From NCBI RefSeq assembly GCF_014873145.1, contig NZ_JADBEK010000001.1, positions 10,292,001-10,356,000 on the forward strand: a stretch of DNA of 64,000 nucleotides. The letters run 5' to 3'. The stretch's first letter is position 1, and every line of letters starts with the position of its first letter. This document shows positions 35,123 through 44,300 of this stretch, in pieces. Made by a program: the position numbers and the translations under genes. A model generated the notes under the pieces. It was not told the origin of the DNA, did no database searches, and was given only the letters and a program-made list of their open reading frames with translations. Source of the stretch: Nonomuraea angiospora (GTDB taxonomy: Bacteria; Actinomycetota; Actinomycetes; Streptosporangiales; Streptosporangiaceae).

Positions 35123-37179
35123 GCCGGCACCTTCAGGTGCACCTGGAAGCCGCCGTCGCGTTCGCCTGCCGACAGCGTCCCGCCGAGCAGCTCGGCCCGT
35201 TCGCGCATGCCCACGAGCCCGTAGCCGCCCCCGGGCGAGCCCTTCTCGGCGGAGGCCGGGTTGGTGATGCGCAACTGGCACCAGAGCCGGTCAAACTCGA
35301 GCTCGACCGTGGCGGGGCTGCCGGGGGCGTGGCGGCGTACGTTCGTGAGGGCTTCCTGGGCGGTGCGCACCAGGGCGAGCTCCGTCTCCGGCGGCAGGCG
35401 GTGCTCGGGGCCGGAGACGCGCAGCGTACAGGCCTGGTGGGCGGTGCTCTCGAAGTCGTCCGCCAGCGTGCGCAGCGCCACGGGGAGCGCGGGCGGGTCC
35501 TCGCGCAGCGCCTGCACCGCGCGCCTGGCCTCGTCGAGCCCCGACTTGGCCAGGTCGCGGGCCTGGGTGACCCGGTCGAGCGCGTCGGCCGTGCGCTCGG
35601 CGCGCAGCAGCAGCTTGGCGCCCTCCAGGTGGACGAGCTGGGCCGAGAGGGAGTGGGCGAGGATGTCGTGGATCTCCCTGGCGATCCTGGCCCGTTCCGC
35701 GAGCACGGCCTCTCGCGCCTCGGCGGCCCTGGTGGCCTTGCGCTGCCTGGCCGCATATGAGAGCAGGAAGATCAGGCAGGTGCTGAGGACGAGGGGGAGG
35801 TCCCGAGCCGGGTTGCCGACGCTCGCACCGGCCACGACCAGCCCCCCGACGGCCAGCAGGCCGATGGGCAGCGCCTGGCGCAGGGTGAAGCGGGTCGCGG
35901 CCAGGCTGATGCAGATGAGCAGAGCCCCGATCGCGGCGCCGCCGTCGGTCAGGGTGCTGAGGACGATGGAGAGGATCACGGCCAGGGCGAGGGCGATCAG
36001 CGCGACAGGCACCCCGAAGACCTGTACGGCCCGCAACTCCCCCAACCTCGCCCCCGCCGGCTCACCACCCGGCATCCACCGGCTCCTCGACACCGCCGAC
36101 CCCGGCTGCATCGGGCCACCGGGCGCCGACGACGCTAGGCCGCCGGGTGCCGCTGCCCCTGAGGGGGTCGGGGTGACGGGTTTCGGTGATCCCGGTGGTG
36201 TCGCCCCGCCGGTTGCTGTCGGCCCTGACGGCGTCGGGCTGCCTGGTGCCTGGGGCTCTGGCTGCGGTTGGTTGCCCGGCATCGAGGGCTCCGGCTGTCG
36301 TTGGTTGCTCGGTACCGGCGGTGCTGACTGCGGTGGGCCGCTTGGCGCCAGTGCTTCCAGTCGCGGTCGGTTGCCTGGCGCCGGTGCTTCCGGTTGCGGT
36401 CGGTTGCCTGGTTCCGGTGCTCGTGGGGCCGTCCGGCTGTCTGGCGCGGATGGCTGCGGTGAACTGCCCGGCACCGGCACCGGCACCGGCACCGACATCG
36501 GCACTGGCGCTTCTGGCTGCGGTGGGCTGGCCGGCGCCGCTGGCTGTGCCGGCGAGCTGCCCGGCACCCGCGCTGGCGCCGGCACTGGCGCTTCTGGCTG
36601 CGATGGGCTGGCCGCCGCCGACGGCTGCGCTGGTGAGCCTCCCGCCCGTCGAGTCTCCGCATGGCCCGCCGCATGGCCCGCCGGCCGGACCTCCCACTGG
36701 CCCGCCGGCCGGACCTCCCACTGGCCGTTCGGCCGGACCTCCCATCGGCCCTCGGGTTGCGCCTCCTGCCGGGCCACCCGTGAGACCTTTCGTGGGGCCT
36801 CCAGCGGGGCCTCCCGTCGGGCTTCTGTCTGGGCTGCCCACGGGGTTTCCCGTGGGGCCGCTCCCTGGGTCTCCAAAGGGACCTCCTGCCGGGCCTCCCG
36901 TGGGACGTTCCGCTGGTCCTTCCCTTGGGCATCCGTTGGGACCTTGGGTTGGGGCTCCCGTGGGACCTCTCGCTGGGTGGGGTGGGGCTGGGCACGGCGG
37001 TCGTGGAGGGACAGGAACAGGGTGGTGAGCAGGGCGAGGCCCAGTCCGGCGGTCAGGAGGGTGATCGCCAGTCCGGTGCCGGTCAGGCCCGGCGCGGGGG
37101 TCGCTCCCGCTTGGGCCGCGATCAGCAGCGCGATCACCCCGAGCTGCAGCGGGAGGGCGATTCCGTACGGCGCACGCAT
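35119..37179 (-). CDS. NarL-type sensor histidine kinase with long Pro-rich insertion
   Basis: 686 residues. Two N-terminal helices (about 7-27 and 33-57) are followed by roughly 310 residues of Pro/Ala/Gln/Ser/Gly-rich sequence with repeating EAPVPAPARVPGSSP, PGNRPQPEAPA and GQWEVRPA units. Four more helices come next (VFGVPVALIALALAVILSIV onward). The HisKA_3 domain carries phosphoacceptor His near 504 (AREIHDILAHSLS). The HATPase domain ends with GGGYGLVGMRERAELLGG. Start by TGATG overlap with the upstream gene at 37179. Typical relatives have no such linker. Third codon positions are A-richer inside the insertion than in the catalytic half. Signal unknown. Confidence 0.88.
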   Translation of the reverse strand: MRAPYGIALPLQLGVIALLIAAQAGATPAPGLTGTGLAITLLTAGLGLALLTTLFLSLHDRRAQPHPTQREVPREPQPKVPTDAQGKDQRNVPREARQEVPLETQGAAPRETPWAAQTEARREAPLEAPRKVSRVARQEAQPEGRWEVRPNGQWEVRPAGQWEVRPAGHAAGHAETRRAGGSPAQPSAAASPSQPEAPVPAPARVPGSSPAQPAAPASPPQPEAPVPMSVPVPVPVPGSSPQPSAPDSRTAPRAPEPGNRPQPEAPAPGNRPRLEALAPSGPPQSAPPVPSNQRQPEPSMPGNQPQPEPQAPGSPTPSGPTATGGATPPGSPKPVTPTPSGAAAPGGLASSAPGGPMQPGSAVSRSRWMPGGEPAGARLGELRAVQVFGVPVALIALALAVILSIVLSTLTDGGAAIGALLICISLAATRFTLRQALPIGLLAVGGLVVAGASVGNPARDLPLVLSTCLIFLLSYAARQRKATRAAEAREAVLAERARIAREIHDILAHSLSAQLVHLEGAKLLLRAERTADALDRVTQARDLAKSGLDEARRAVQALREDPPALPVALRTLADDFESTAHQACTLRVSGPEHRLPPETELALVRTAQEALTNVRRHAPGSPATVELEFDRLWCQLRITNPASAEKGSPGGGYGLVGMRERAELLGGTLSAGERDGGFQVHLKVPA

Positions 37180-37667
37180 CACCCCACGACGGTATCCGGT
37201 CGCCTGTCCATGCTGGAAAGCGCACGCCCCCGACGGGCGACGACGTATGCCTGGGCGCCGATGGTGAGGCCGACGAACAGCAGGATCCCGCCGGTGGAGA
37301 GTTCGAGGCCGAGGGCGCCTCCGGCGAAGTACAGGCCGACGCGGATGGCGATCGAGGCGAGCCACACGAGCATGGTCCAGGCCGTGGCCCTCGACCAGGA
37401 GACGCCGGAGTCGTCCAGCCACACCCGTACGGTCGTCGCCCGCCACACGCCCAGGGCGACGGCGATGACGGCCTCCACCAGGACCAGGCAGAGGCTGAGC
37501 GCGAGGTGCCGGGGATCGACGGCCCCGCCTGACGCGATGCCGACGACGATCATGGCGGTGGCGGTGAAGAGGATGCCCCGCTTGGCTGTGGGACGGCGCT
37601 GCATCTGGCGGTAGACGACGAACACTACGGCGATGATGATCAGGGGAGAGATCAGTATGGGTTCCAC
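37179..37667 (-). CDS. Four-helix membrane protein (DUF1453/CcdC-like)
   Basis: 162 residues. It has four hydrophobic segments (LIIIAVVFVVYRQM, GILFTATAMIVVGIAS, LALSLCLVLVEAVIAVAL, and TMLVWLASIAIRVGLYF plus a final one). The YRQMQRRPTAKRG stretch and the R...VWLDDSGVSWSRATAWT block recall the DUF1453 group, an assignment from memory. The GTG start at 37667 has TACGGT 7 nt upstream (leaderless). First gene of the kinase operon, overlapping it by one base, so it may modulate the sensor. Confidence 0.65.
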   Translation of the reverse strand: MEPILISPLIIIAVVFVVYRQMQRRPTAKRGILFTATAMIVVGIASGGAVDPRHLALSLCLVLVEAVIAVALGVWRATTVRVWLDDSGVSWSRATAWTMLVWLASIAIRVGLYFAGGALGLELSTGGILLFVGLTIGAQAYVVARRGRALSSMDRRPDTVVG

Positions 37668-37727
37668 GGGTTTGACCGTAGGGATCGGCGGGGCGTACCG
37701 GATCGGCCCGAGGGTTGAGTGCGCGGA

Positions 37728-37747
37728 TCTCCACCCTGGGGTGGAGA
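37728..37747. promoter_or_regulatory. Perfect 20-bp palindrome between DUF1453 and MOSC genes
   Basis: TCTCCACCC-TG-GGGTGGAGA: 9-bp arms with a 2-bp centre, 60 bp from the minus-strand operon start and 57 bp from the MOSC ATG. Its size and symmetry suit a NarL-type dimeric regulator. The response regulator of the adjacent operon is the likely binder. Confidence 0.65.
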
Positions 37748-37803
37748 CCGAGGTGAGAGGTGACCGGGTCGCTGGGGAGCGGGCTCTCGGTTACCGTCCA
37801 GGC

Positions 37804-38439
37804 ATGGGCGTTATCTCCGTGAATGTGGGCAAGTCGGTCGAAGCTGAGTGGGCGGGGAAGCTGGGGCGTACGGCGATCGACAAGCGGGCGGTCACGCACC
37901 GGGTGGCCGTACTGGCCAACGGGCTCGCGGGGGACGAGCGGGCCGACCAGAAGCACCACGGCTCGCCCGACCAAGCCGTCTACTCCTACGCCCGGGCGGA
38001 CTACGACTGGTGGGAAGGGGAGCTCGGGCGGGAGCTGCGTAACGGGCAGTTCGGCGAGAACCTCACCACGTCCGGCCTCGACGTCACGGGGGCCGTGATC
38101 GGCGAGCGGTGGCGGGTGGGCAGCGCCTTGCTGGAGGTGAGCGGGCCCCGGATCCCGTGCGTGGTGTTCCGCAACTGGATGGACGAGCCCGGGTGGCTCA
38201 AGCGATTCACGGCGGCGGGGCGGCCCGGGGCCTACCTGCGGGTGGTCTCACTCGGGGAGCTTGGGGTGGGGGATGAGGTGGAGGTCGTCTCGCGGCCCGA
38301 GATCGGGGTGACGGTGGGGGACTGGTTCCGGGCTCGGCACGGGGACGAGGAGGCGCTGCGCCGCATCCTGGCCGTTCCCGGGCACGACGCCGAGTGGGAC
38401 CGCATGGCCGAGCGCCTTTTCAGGGGCCAACGATCTTAG
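37804..38439 (+). CDS. MOSC domain protein (YiiM type)
   Basis: 211 residues. VNVGKSVEAEWAGK, DQKHHGSPDQAVYSYARADYDWW, NGQFGENLTTSGLDV and GSALLEVSGPRIPCVVF (candidate sulfur-carrying Cys) match the stand-alone MOSC family, which binds the molybdenum cofactor. The C-terminal 3-alpha segment (RHGDEEALRRILAVPG) fits YiiM, a 6-hydroxylaminopurine-reducing protein. ATG at 37804. It is divergent from the kinase operon. A repeat-built spacer follows. Confidence 0.9.
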   Translation: MGVISVNVGKSVEAEWAGKLGRTAIDKRAVTHRVAVLANGLAGDERADQKHHGSPDQAVYSYARADYDWWEGELGRELRNGQFGENLTTSGLDVTGAVIGERWRVGSALLEVSGPRIPCVVFRNWMDEPGWLKRFTAAGRPGAYLRVVSLGELGVGDEVEVVSRPEIGVTVGDWFRARHGDEEALRRILAVPGHDAEWDRMAERLFRGQRS

Positions 38440-38448
38440 GCACGCCCC

Positions 38449-38881
38449 GGGCTGGTGGGTGTGGAGGGGCTGGGAGGCCAGGGGCAGCGGTGCACGTCCG
38501 CCCGGGCCGGTGGACGTGGAGGTGCTCGAAGGCCGGTCGGCAGCGGTGCGCGCCCGGCCCGGGCTGATGGGCGTGGAGGTATTGGAAGGCCGGGCGGTAC
38601 CCAGCGACGCGCACAGGGCCGGGGCTGGTGGGGGTGGAGGGGCTGAGGGTAGTGCTGCGCGCCCGGTCATGGTTGGTGGCGGTGGAGAGGCTGGAAGGCC
38701 TGAGGGTGCGCGCCCGGTCATGGCTGGTGGGGGTGAGGGCTGGAAGTACGGGCGGCCGGGCGCGCCCGCCTCGGGCCGGTGGGCCTGGAGGTGCCGGAAG
38801 GCCTGAGGGCAGCGGTGCGCGCCCGGTCATGGCTGGTGGGGGTGGAGAGGTTGGAAGGCCGGGCGGTGCGTGCCCGGCCAG
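38449..38881. repeat. Degenerate minisatellite, about eight units
   Basis: The spacer between MOSC (+) and the chitinase (-) genes consists of about eight imperfect copies of a 45-61-bp unit built on GGTGGGGGTGGAG, then TGGAAGGCC, then GTGCGCGCCCGGTCATGGCT. It is strongly G-rich on the plus strand. Long frames on both strands come from the repetition and are not genes. Confidence 0.8.
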
Positions 38882-38928
38882 GGCGAGGGTGATGGGCCCG
38901 GAGCGGGATGGCTATCCGGGGATCAGGG

Positions 38929-40176
38929 TCAGCGGAGGACGGAGTACAGGGCCGAGGTCAGGGAGGCGCGGGAGTCGTCCTGGTCGATGGACCACATCAT
39001 CGAGCCGCCGAGCCCCTTGAGGCGGATGTACGCCGCCTTCTGCAGGAGCACCGCCGGATCGTCGTACGACCAGAACTCGTTCCCGTCATACAGCCACAGC
39101 GCCCCGGTCCGCAGGTCCCGGTAGCGCTTGCCGGGCTTGGTGGCCAGGTCCTTGTAGTCCTCGGTCCCGGGCCCCCACTTGCCGGCGGCGGGGCCGGTGG
39201 CCGGCTTGTAGAGGCCGTCTCCGCCGCCGGTGACCCCCGTCCAGCCCTGGCCGTACGCGGGTACGCCGACCACGAGCTTGCGGCCGGGTGCCCCGCGGGA
39301 CAGGTAGTCGCGTACGGTCTGGTCCACGCTGTACCGCACCGGGTTCGGATCCCGCCGATCGGTGAGGAGGTTGCCGTTGTGTCCGGTCTGCGCCTCCCAG
39401 GTCCCGTGCAGGTCATATCCCTGGACGGTGGCGAAGTCGAGCGCCCTGAACACCCGCCGCACCTCGAACCCGGCGTCGATCTTGGCGGTCGCGGCCGGGA
39501 GGAAGGCCGTGAGCTGCGCGCTCGAGGAGAAGGCGGTGAGCTGCGCCCGCAGTTCCTCCACGAACAGCGTGAAGTTCCGCCTGTCCTCCGGCCGCACGAC
39601 GTTCCCCTCGGCGCCGGAGGAGCCCGGCCACTCCCAGTCCAGGTCGATCCCGTCGAACACCCCGGCTCCTGTGCCCGCGGGGAGGTCCGGCAGGTTGCCG
39701 CGCAGCCACAGGTCGATGCACGAGCGGGCCAGCGCGGCACGGGACTCGGCGGTGAGGACCGCGTCGGAGAAGTACTTGGACCCGGTCCAGCCGCCCAGCG
39801 AGATCATCACCTTGAGCCCCGGGTGCTTGGCCTTGAGCTTGCGGAGCTGGTTGAGGTTGCCGTTCAGGGCCTGGCCGGGCGCGTCGGCGACGCCGTCCAC
39901 GCTCTGCTCCGCGGGCACGGGCCGCTGCCAGTCCGCCCACGGGTCGGCCGAATAGCAGGCGCCCTCGGCGTTCACGAACCCGAACGCGTAGTTCAGGTGC
40001 GTGAGCTTGGCCGCGGCGCCCGTGGCGTCCACGTCCTTGACGTGATAGTCGCGCCCGTAGACGCCCCACTGGATGAAGTACGCGACCCGTTTGAAGCCGG
40101 TGCGGGCCTCGGCGGGGACGGAGATCGCCGTACAACCGAGTAAGAGCGAGAGTGCGAGGAGGATCGTCTTCTTCAC
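38929..40176 (-). CDS. Secreted GH18 chitinase
   Basis: 415 residues. Signal peptide MKKTILLALSLLLGCTAIS; the LLGC could be a lipobox, otherwise cleavage is after PAEA. The GH18 barrel is complete: VAYFIQWGVY, SLGGWTGS, catalytic D175-G-I-D178-L-D180-W-E182 with E182 as acid/base, VQGYDLHG and a terminal GGSMMWSIDQDD. It has no separate chitin-binding module. It would cleave chitin or chito-oligosaccharides outside the cell. The 15-bp palindrome at 40203-40217 sits just upstream of its start and suggests regulation. Confidence 0.93.
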   Translation of the reverse strand: MKKTILLALSLLLGCTAISVPAEARTGFKRVAYFIQWGVYGRDYHVKDVDATGAAAKLTHLNYAFGFVNAEGACYSADPWADWQRPVPAEQSVDGVADAPGQALNGNLNQLRKLKAKHPGLKVMISLGGWTGSKYFSDAVLTAESRAALARSCIDLWLRGNLPDLPAGTGAGVFDGIDLDWEWPGSSGAEGNVVRPEDRRNFTLFVEELRAQLTAFSSSAQLTAFLPAATAKIDAGFEVRRVFRALDFATVQGYDLHGTWEAQTGHNGNLLTDRRDPNPVRYSVDQTVRDYLSRGAPGRKLVVGVPAYGQGWTGVTGGGDGLYKPATGPAAGKWGPGTEDYKDLATKPGKRYRDLRTGALWLYDGNEFWSYDDPAVLLQKAAYIRLKGLGGSMMWSIDQDDSRASLTSALYSVLR

Positions 40177-40202
40177 GGGGCGACTCCCGGGGAATGCACT
40201 TA

Positions 40203-40217
40203 TAGGAAACTTTCCTA
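40203..40217. promoter_or_regulatory. Perfect 15-bp palindrome TAGGAAA-C-TTTCCTA
   Basis: It lies 26 bp before the chitinase ATG and overlaps the stop codon of the flavoprotein gene. Perfect 7-bp arms around a single base are typical of an operator. It resembles, from memory, ROK-family operators upstream of actinobacterial chitosanase or chitinase genes. No ROK regulator is in the window. Confidence 0.6.
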
Positions 40218-41426
40218 AAAGTAGGGCGACGGCCCGCCGCCGTCAATGATCCGCGCCACCTCCTCGGGGCTCGAGATCACCGCCCACGCGTACGCCGGGT
40301 TCGCGAACAGGCCGAGGACCAGATCCGCCACGTCCTGCCTGGTCGTGGCCGCCAGCAGCAGGGCCACGACGTGCGCGGCCGGTGGCCGCAGGAACGCGTT
40401 GGTCCAGCCGGTGACCGGCGCCGCCGCCTCCCACATCCGCTCCGCCGTGGCGTGGCCGAAGGCGGCGTCGTAGGGGCCGCCCGCCGCGATGGCGTCGGCC
40501 GCGATCCAGGCGCAGGCCGAACCCAGGTTCGCGCCCTGGCCGGTCAGCGGGTCGTTGGTGATCCAGGCGTCGCCGACGGCCAGCGCGATCCGCCCGCCGG
40601 ACAGCTCGGCCACCGCCTCGCGAACGACCGGCGTGATCGCCCCCTGCAGCAGGTCGTCCTCGCCCAGCAGCTCGAAGCCTCCATCGACCCGCTCGGCCAG
40701 CCGCGGCGCGTGCTCGGCGAGCAGCCCGGCCAGCCCTCCGGCGACCTCGGCCGCGGGCATGCGCGAGAGCGGCTCCAGCGGCCCGCCGGGAACCGCCTCG
40801 ACCAGCACGCCGGAGACCACGCCGTGCCTGGTCATCATCGGCATGCGGAGGATCTCCCCACACCCTGGCGAGACGTTGTAGCTGAACATGGGGCCGAGGT
40901 CGAGACCGCCGTACAACCCGGCCGTCAGGACGCGCTGCGGCCGGTCGAACGGCGAGCGCGCCGGGTCGCGCGGGAACAGCTCCGCCACCGAGCGCCGCCC
41001 GGCCGTCACCACCATCAGCTCGTGCCTGCGGGACCAGCGGTCCACCCGCGCCGCGTCCGCCGGCGCGCCGGTGACGACGACCTCGCCGCCCCGGCCGGTG
41101 AAGTCGTCCAGGTACGCCGGCAGCAGCAGCCGGAAGTCGACCGCGTGGAACGGCTCGGCGATCCTGGCCAGGAACTCCAGCGGCGGATCCCCCTTGATCG
41201 AGAGCTCGGCGGATCCCATCAGGCATCCGGGATCCCGGTAGTGCTCGCTGCCCAGCTCCCGCTCCAGGGTGTGCCCCATCCTGCTCACCGTGTTGGGCAG
41301 CCGCCCCGAGCGCAGGGAAGCGGGGTCCTGCTCGCTGTAGAGCGTGGCCTCGACTCCGAGCTGCTGCAGGCGCAGGGCGAGGGTCAGCCCCGAGATCCCC
41401 GCGCCCACGATGCCGATGCCTGCCAT
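40215..41426 (-). CDS. FAD-dependent styrene-monooxygenase-like oxygenase
   Basis: 403 residues. The Rossmann motif GIVGAGISGLTLALRLQQLG is at the N-terminus, PNTVSRMGHTLERELG follows, and the second FAD motif GDAWITNDPLTGQGANLG lies near residue 300. This arrangement is that of StyA-type epoxidases and indole monooxygenases, which take reduced FAD from a separate reductase. No reductase (StyB) gene is seen. An epoxide hydrolase is encoded 20 kb away, perhaps by chance. The ATG at 41426 is divergent from hemW across 57 bp with a small inverted repeat. Confidence 0.82.
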   Translation of the reverse strand: MAGIGIVGAGISGLTLALRLQQLGVEATLYSEQDPASLRSGRLPNTVSRMGHTLERELGSEHYRDPGCLMGSAELSIKGDPPLEFLARIAEPFHAVDFRLLLPAYLDDFTGRGGEVVVTGAPADAARVDRWSRRHELMVVTAGRRSVAELFPRDPARSPFDRPQRVLTAGLYGGLDLGPMFSYNVSPGCGEILRMPMMTRHGVVSGVLVEAVPGGPLEPLSRMPAAEVAGGLAGLLAEHAPRLAERVDGGFELLGEDDLLQGAITPVVREAVAELSGGRIALAVGDAWITNDPLTGQGANLGSACAWIAADAIAAGGPYDAAFGHATAERMWEAAAPVTGWTNAFLRPPAAHVVALLLAATTRQDVADLVLGLFANPAYAWAVISSPEEVARIIDGGGPSPYF

Positions 41427-41446
41427 GTGACCTCTCAGGGGTTGCG

Positions 41447-41465
41447 GTTCGATAGCACCTCGAAC
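41447..41465. promoter_or_regulatory. Inverted repeat in the flavoprotein/hemW gap
   Basis: GTTCGA-N7-TCGAAC is perfect and central in the 57-bp gap between two divergent starts. The TAGCAC in the spacer could be a -10 element for hemW. It could coordinate the two divergent promoters. Confidence 0.4.
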
Positions 41466-41483
41466 ACCCGGCAAACTGAAAGG

Positions 41484-42704
41484 GTGCCATCCACCCTGCC
41501 TGACGGCGACCCCGTGCCCACTTCGGGCGAGCTGCCCGACAGCGCCCTGAGGGGCCTCGGCGAGCGGCCGTTCGGCTTCTACGTGCACGTGCCGTTCTGC
41601 GTGACCCGCTGCGGCTACTGCGACTTCAACACCTACACCGCCAGCGAGCTGGGTCCCGGCGCCTCGCACCGGGACTACGCGGACACGGTCGTCGAGGAGA
41701 TCCGCCTCGCGCGCCGCGTCCTGGGTTCGGCCGAGCTGCCGGTGGAGACGGTGTTCTTCGGCGGCGGCACGCCCACGCTGCTCCCCCCGGAAGACCTGGC
41801 CAGGATCCTGGCCGCGATCGGCTCGGAGTTCGGGCTGAGCGCGGGGGCCGAGGTGACCACGGAGGCCAACCCCGAGTCCGTCGACCCGGCCTACCTCGAC
41901 AAGCTCCGCCAGGGCGGCTTCAACCGGGTCAGCTTCGGCATGCAGAGTGTGGCCGAGCACGTGCTCCAGGTGCTCGACCGCCGCCACACCCCCGGCAGGG
42001 CGGCCGTGGCCGTCAAGGAGGCGAGGCAGGCCGGGTTCGAGCACGTCAACCTCGACCTGATCTACAGCACGCCCGGCGAGTCCGACGACGACTGGCGGGC
42101 CTCGCTGACCGCCGCGATCGAGGCCGGGCCCGACCACGTGTCGGCGTACTCGCTGATCGTCGAGGAGGGCACCAGGCTGGCGGCCAGGATCAGGCGCGGC
42201 GAGCTGCCCATGCCCGACGACGACGTGGCCGCCGACCGCTACCTGATCGCCGACGAGCTGCTGTCGCAGGCCGGGTTCGACTGGTACGAGGTGTCCAACT
42301 GGGCCACGTCCGACCAGGCCCGCTGCCGCCACAACCTGCTCTACTGGACCGGCGGCGACTGGTGGGCCGCCGGGCCCGGCGCCCACAGCCACGTCGGCGG
42401 CACCCGCTGGTGGAACGTCAAGCACCCGGCCGCCTACGCCCAGCGGCTGGCCGCGGGCACGTCGCCCGCCCACGCGCGCGAGGTGCTCGGCGACGACGAC
42501 CGGGCGGCCGAGCGGCTGATGCTGGAGCTGCGGCTGTCGTCCGGCTACCCGCTGGCCGAGGTGGCCCCGGACGCGCGCCCGGCCGTGGCGAGCGCGCTGG
42601 CGCGCGGCCTGCTGGAGCCCGGGCCGTTCAGGTCGGGCCTCATGGTGCTCACGCTCCAGGGGCGGCTGCTGGCCGACGCGCTGATCAGGGACCTGCTGGT
42701 CTAG
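41484..42704 (+). CDS. hemW: Radical SAM heme chaperone HemW
   Basis: 406 residues from a GTG at 41484. The radical SAM cluster is C39-x3-C43-x2-C46 (CVTRCGYC). [30 protein letters not shown] and [21 protein letters not shown] are HemW features. The C-terminal HemN-type domain ends near residue 405. HemW hands heme to respiratory enzymes. It lacks the extra N-terminal Cys of true HemN. Conserved after lepA in actinobacteria. Its TAG stop shares the sequence CTAG with the converging DUF4870 gene. Confidence 0.93.
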   Translation: MPSTLPDGDPVPTSGELPDSALRGLGERPFGFYVHVPFCVTRCGYCDFNTYTASELGPGASHRDYADTVVEEIRLARRVLGSAELPVETVFFGGGTPTLLPPEDLARILAAIGSEFGLSAGAEVTTEANPESVDPAYLDKLRQGGFNRVSFGMQSVAEHVLQVLDRRHTPGRAAVAVKEARQAGFEHVNLDLIYSTPGESDDDWRASLTAAIEAGPDHVSAYSLIVEEGTRLAARIRRGELPMPDDDVAADRYLIADELLSQAGFDWYEVSNWATSDQARCRHNLLYWTGGDWWAAGPGAHSHVGGTRWWNVKHPAAYAQRLAAGTSPAHAREVLGDDDRAAERLMLELRLSSGYPLAEVAPDARPAVASALARGLLEPGPFRSGLMVLTLQGRLLADALIRDLLV

Positions 42705-43480
42705 GTGATCAGGCGGACGGCGAACGGGTAGCGGTACGGCTCGCCCTTGTTGGTGGCTACGGCGGCCTGGATGTGGAAGATCAGGGACAGGATCCAGACG
42801 GCCGGCAGCAGGAGCAGGCCGATGAAGACGATCGTCAGGATGCCCGAGATGACGTAGCCGATGAACATCGTGATCTGGAAGTTGAGCGCCTCCGCCGCCT
42901 GATCCCTGACGTAGGGGGACTCGTCCTTCTTCATCAGGTAGATGATCAGCGGGCCGACCCAGGAGACCACCAGGCCGAGCACGTGAGAGAGCATCGCCAT
43001 GGTGGTGTCGTCGGTGCCGGGGCGGGGGCCGAACCTGCCGGGGACGTACGGCTCGCCGGGCGCGCCGTACCCGTACCCGTGGCCGGGATGCTGCGGCGCG
43101 GAGCCGTAACCGGGCGGGGGAGGGCCGTAACCCTGGGACTGCGGCCCATAGCCGGGCTGGCCGTAGCCGGGCTGTCCAGAGCCTGGGTGTCCATAGCCGG
43201 GCTGGCCGTAGCCGGGTTGCCCGTACGTCGGCTGGCCGTAGCCGGGCTGGGACCCTGGCTGCTGGCCGTACCCCGGCTGGCCGTAATGGGGCTCGGAGCC
43301 GGGCTGCTGCCCGTAGACGCCGGGCTGCTGACCGTACGAGCCGGGCTGCCGGCCGTATCCCGGCTGCTGGGAGCCGGAGCCCTGGCCGGGCGGGATGCCC
43401 TGGCCGGGCGGGATGCTCGATGGGGGGACGAAGCGGGTGGCGTCGTCGTCCGGCGGCGGTTGCGGCGGGTCCTGGCTCAT
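42701..43480 (-). CDS. DUF4870 membrane protein with GYGQPx repeats
   Basis: 259 residues. Residues 30-140 are about 20 imperfect copies of a QPGYGQ unit. The C-terminal DUF4870 region has three hydrophobic segments ([58 protein letters not shown]). The N-terminal tail is probably disordered in the cytoplasm. The start overlaps the DUF3097 stop as ATGA. The stop overlaps hemW's by 4 bp (CTAG). Function unknown; the family is found in many membrane proteins. Confidence 0.85.
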   Translation of the reverse strand: MSQDPPQPPPDDDATRFVPPSSIPPGQGIPPGQGSGSQQPGYGRQPGSYGQQPGVYGQQPGSEPHYGQPGYGQQPGSQPGYGQPTYGQPGYGQPGYGHPGSGQPGYGQPGYGPQSQGYGPPPPGYGSAPQHPGHGYGYGAPGEPYVPGRFGPRPGTDDTTMAMLSHVLGLVVSWVGPLIIYLMKKDESPYVRDQAAEALNFQITMFIGYVISGILTIVFIGLLLLPAVWILSLIFHIQAAVATNKGEPYRYPFAVRLIT

Positions 43481-44283
43481 GATGCCTCCGTAACGAAGTC
43501 GATCAGTTCCTCGACCCGGCCGAGCAGTTCGGGCTCCAGGTCTGTGTACGTGGAGACGGCCCCGAGGATCCGCCGCCACGCCTCCGCGGGCTCCATGCGC
43601 CAGCCCAGGGCGGCGATGACCCCCTCTTTCCACGGCACCCCGCGCGGCACCGCGGGCCAGGCGGGGATGCGCAGGACGGACGGCTTGACCGCCTGCCAGA
43701 TGTCGATGTACGGATGCCCCACGACGAGCACGTCCGGCGAGGTGATCTCGGCGGCGATCCTGCTCTCCTTGGAGCCGGGCACGAGGTGGTCCACCAGCAC
43801 CCCCAGCCGGCGCCCCGGCTCGGGGCCGAACTCCGCCACGATGGCCGGCAGATGGTCCACGCCCTCCAGGTATTCGACCACGACCCCCTCGACCCGTAGG
43901 TCATGGCCCCAGATCTTCTCCACCAGGGCGGCGTCGTGCACGCCCTCCACGTAGATGCGACTCTCCCGGGCGACCCTCGCCCGCAGTCCCTCCACGGCGA
44001 TCGAACCCGACGCGCTGCGCCTGGGCGCCGCCGGGGCCGCCGACGGGCGTACCAGCGTCACGGGCTTGCCCTCCAGCAGGAACGCGGCGGGCGCGAGCGG
44101 GAACAGCCGGCGCTTGCCGAACCGGTCTTCGAGCGTGACGGCCTCCTTGTCACAGGCCACCACCGCGCCGCAGAAGCCGCTGTCGGCGTCCTCCACGACG
44201 AGGTCCGGCTCGGCCGGCACCTTCGGGATCTTGCCCTTGCCCGGCCGCCGCCAATTCCCCGCCAGCACATCGCCCTCGTACAC
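43477..44283 (-). CDS. DUF3097 family protein
   Basis: 268 residues from a GTG at 44283, with TACGGT 7 bp upstream (leaderless). A GTG at 44304 overlaps the previous stop and is the alternative. Sequence blocks such as [66 protein letters not shown] and [15 protein letters not shown] match the conserved actinobacterial DUF3097, which has a TOPRIM-like stretch. Function unknown. It is encoded with the two repeat-tailed membrane proteins in one direction. Confidence 0.9.
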   Translation of the reverse strand: MYEGDVLAGNWRRPGKGKIPKVPAEPDLVVEDADSGFCGAVVACDKEAVTLEDRFGKRRLFPLAPAAFLLEGKPVTLVRPSAAPAAPRRSASGSIAVEGLRARVARESRIYVEGVHDAALVEKIWGHDLRVEGVVVEYLEGVDHLPAIVAEFGPEPGRRLGVLVDHLVPGSKESRIAAEITSPDVLVVGHPYIDIWQAVKPSVLRIPAWPAVPRGVPWKEGVIAALGWRMEPAEAWRRILGAVSTYTDLEPELLGRVEELIDFVTEAS

Positions 44284-44300
44284 ACGGGGACCGTAGCAAA

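Noticed and set aside
36062..37225. 387-codon frame rich in GGPAGGPT repeats, alternative to the kinase linker
   Set aside because: It is another frame of the same repeats; only the kinase frame joins real helices and the catalytic domain.
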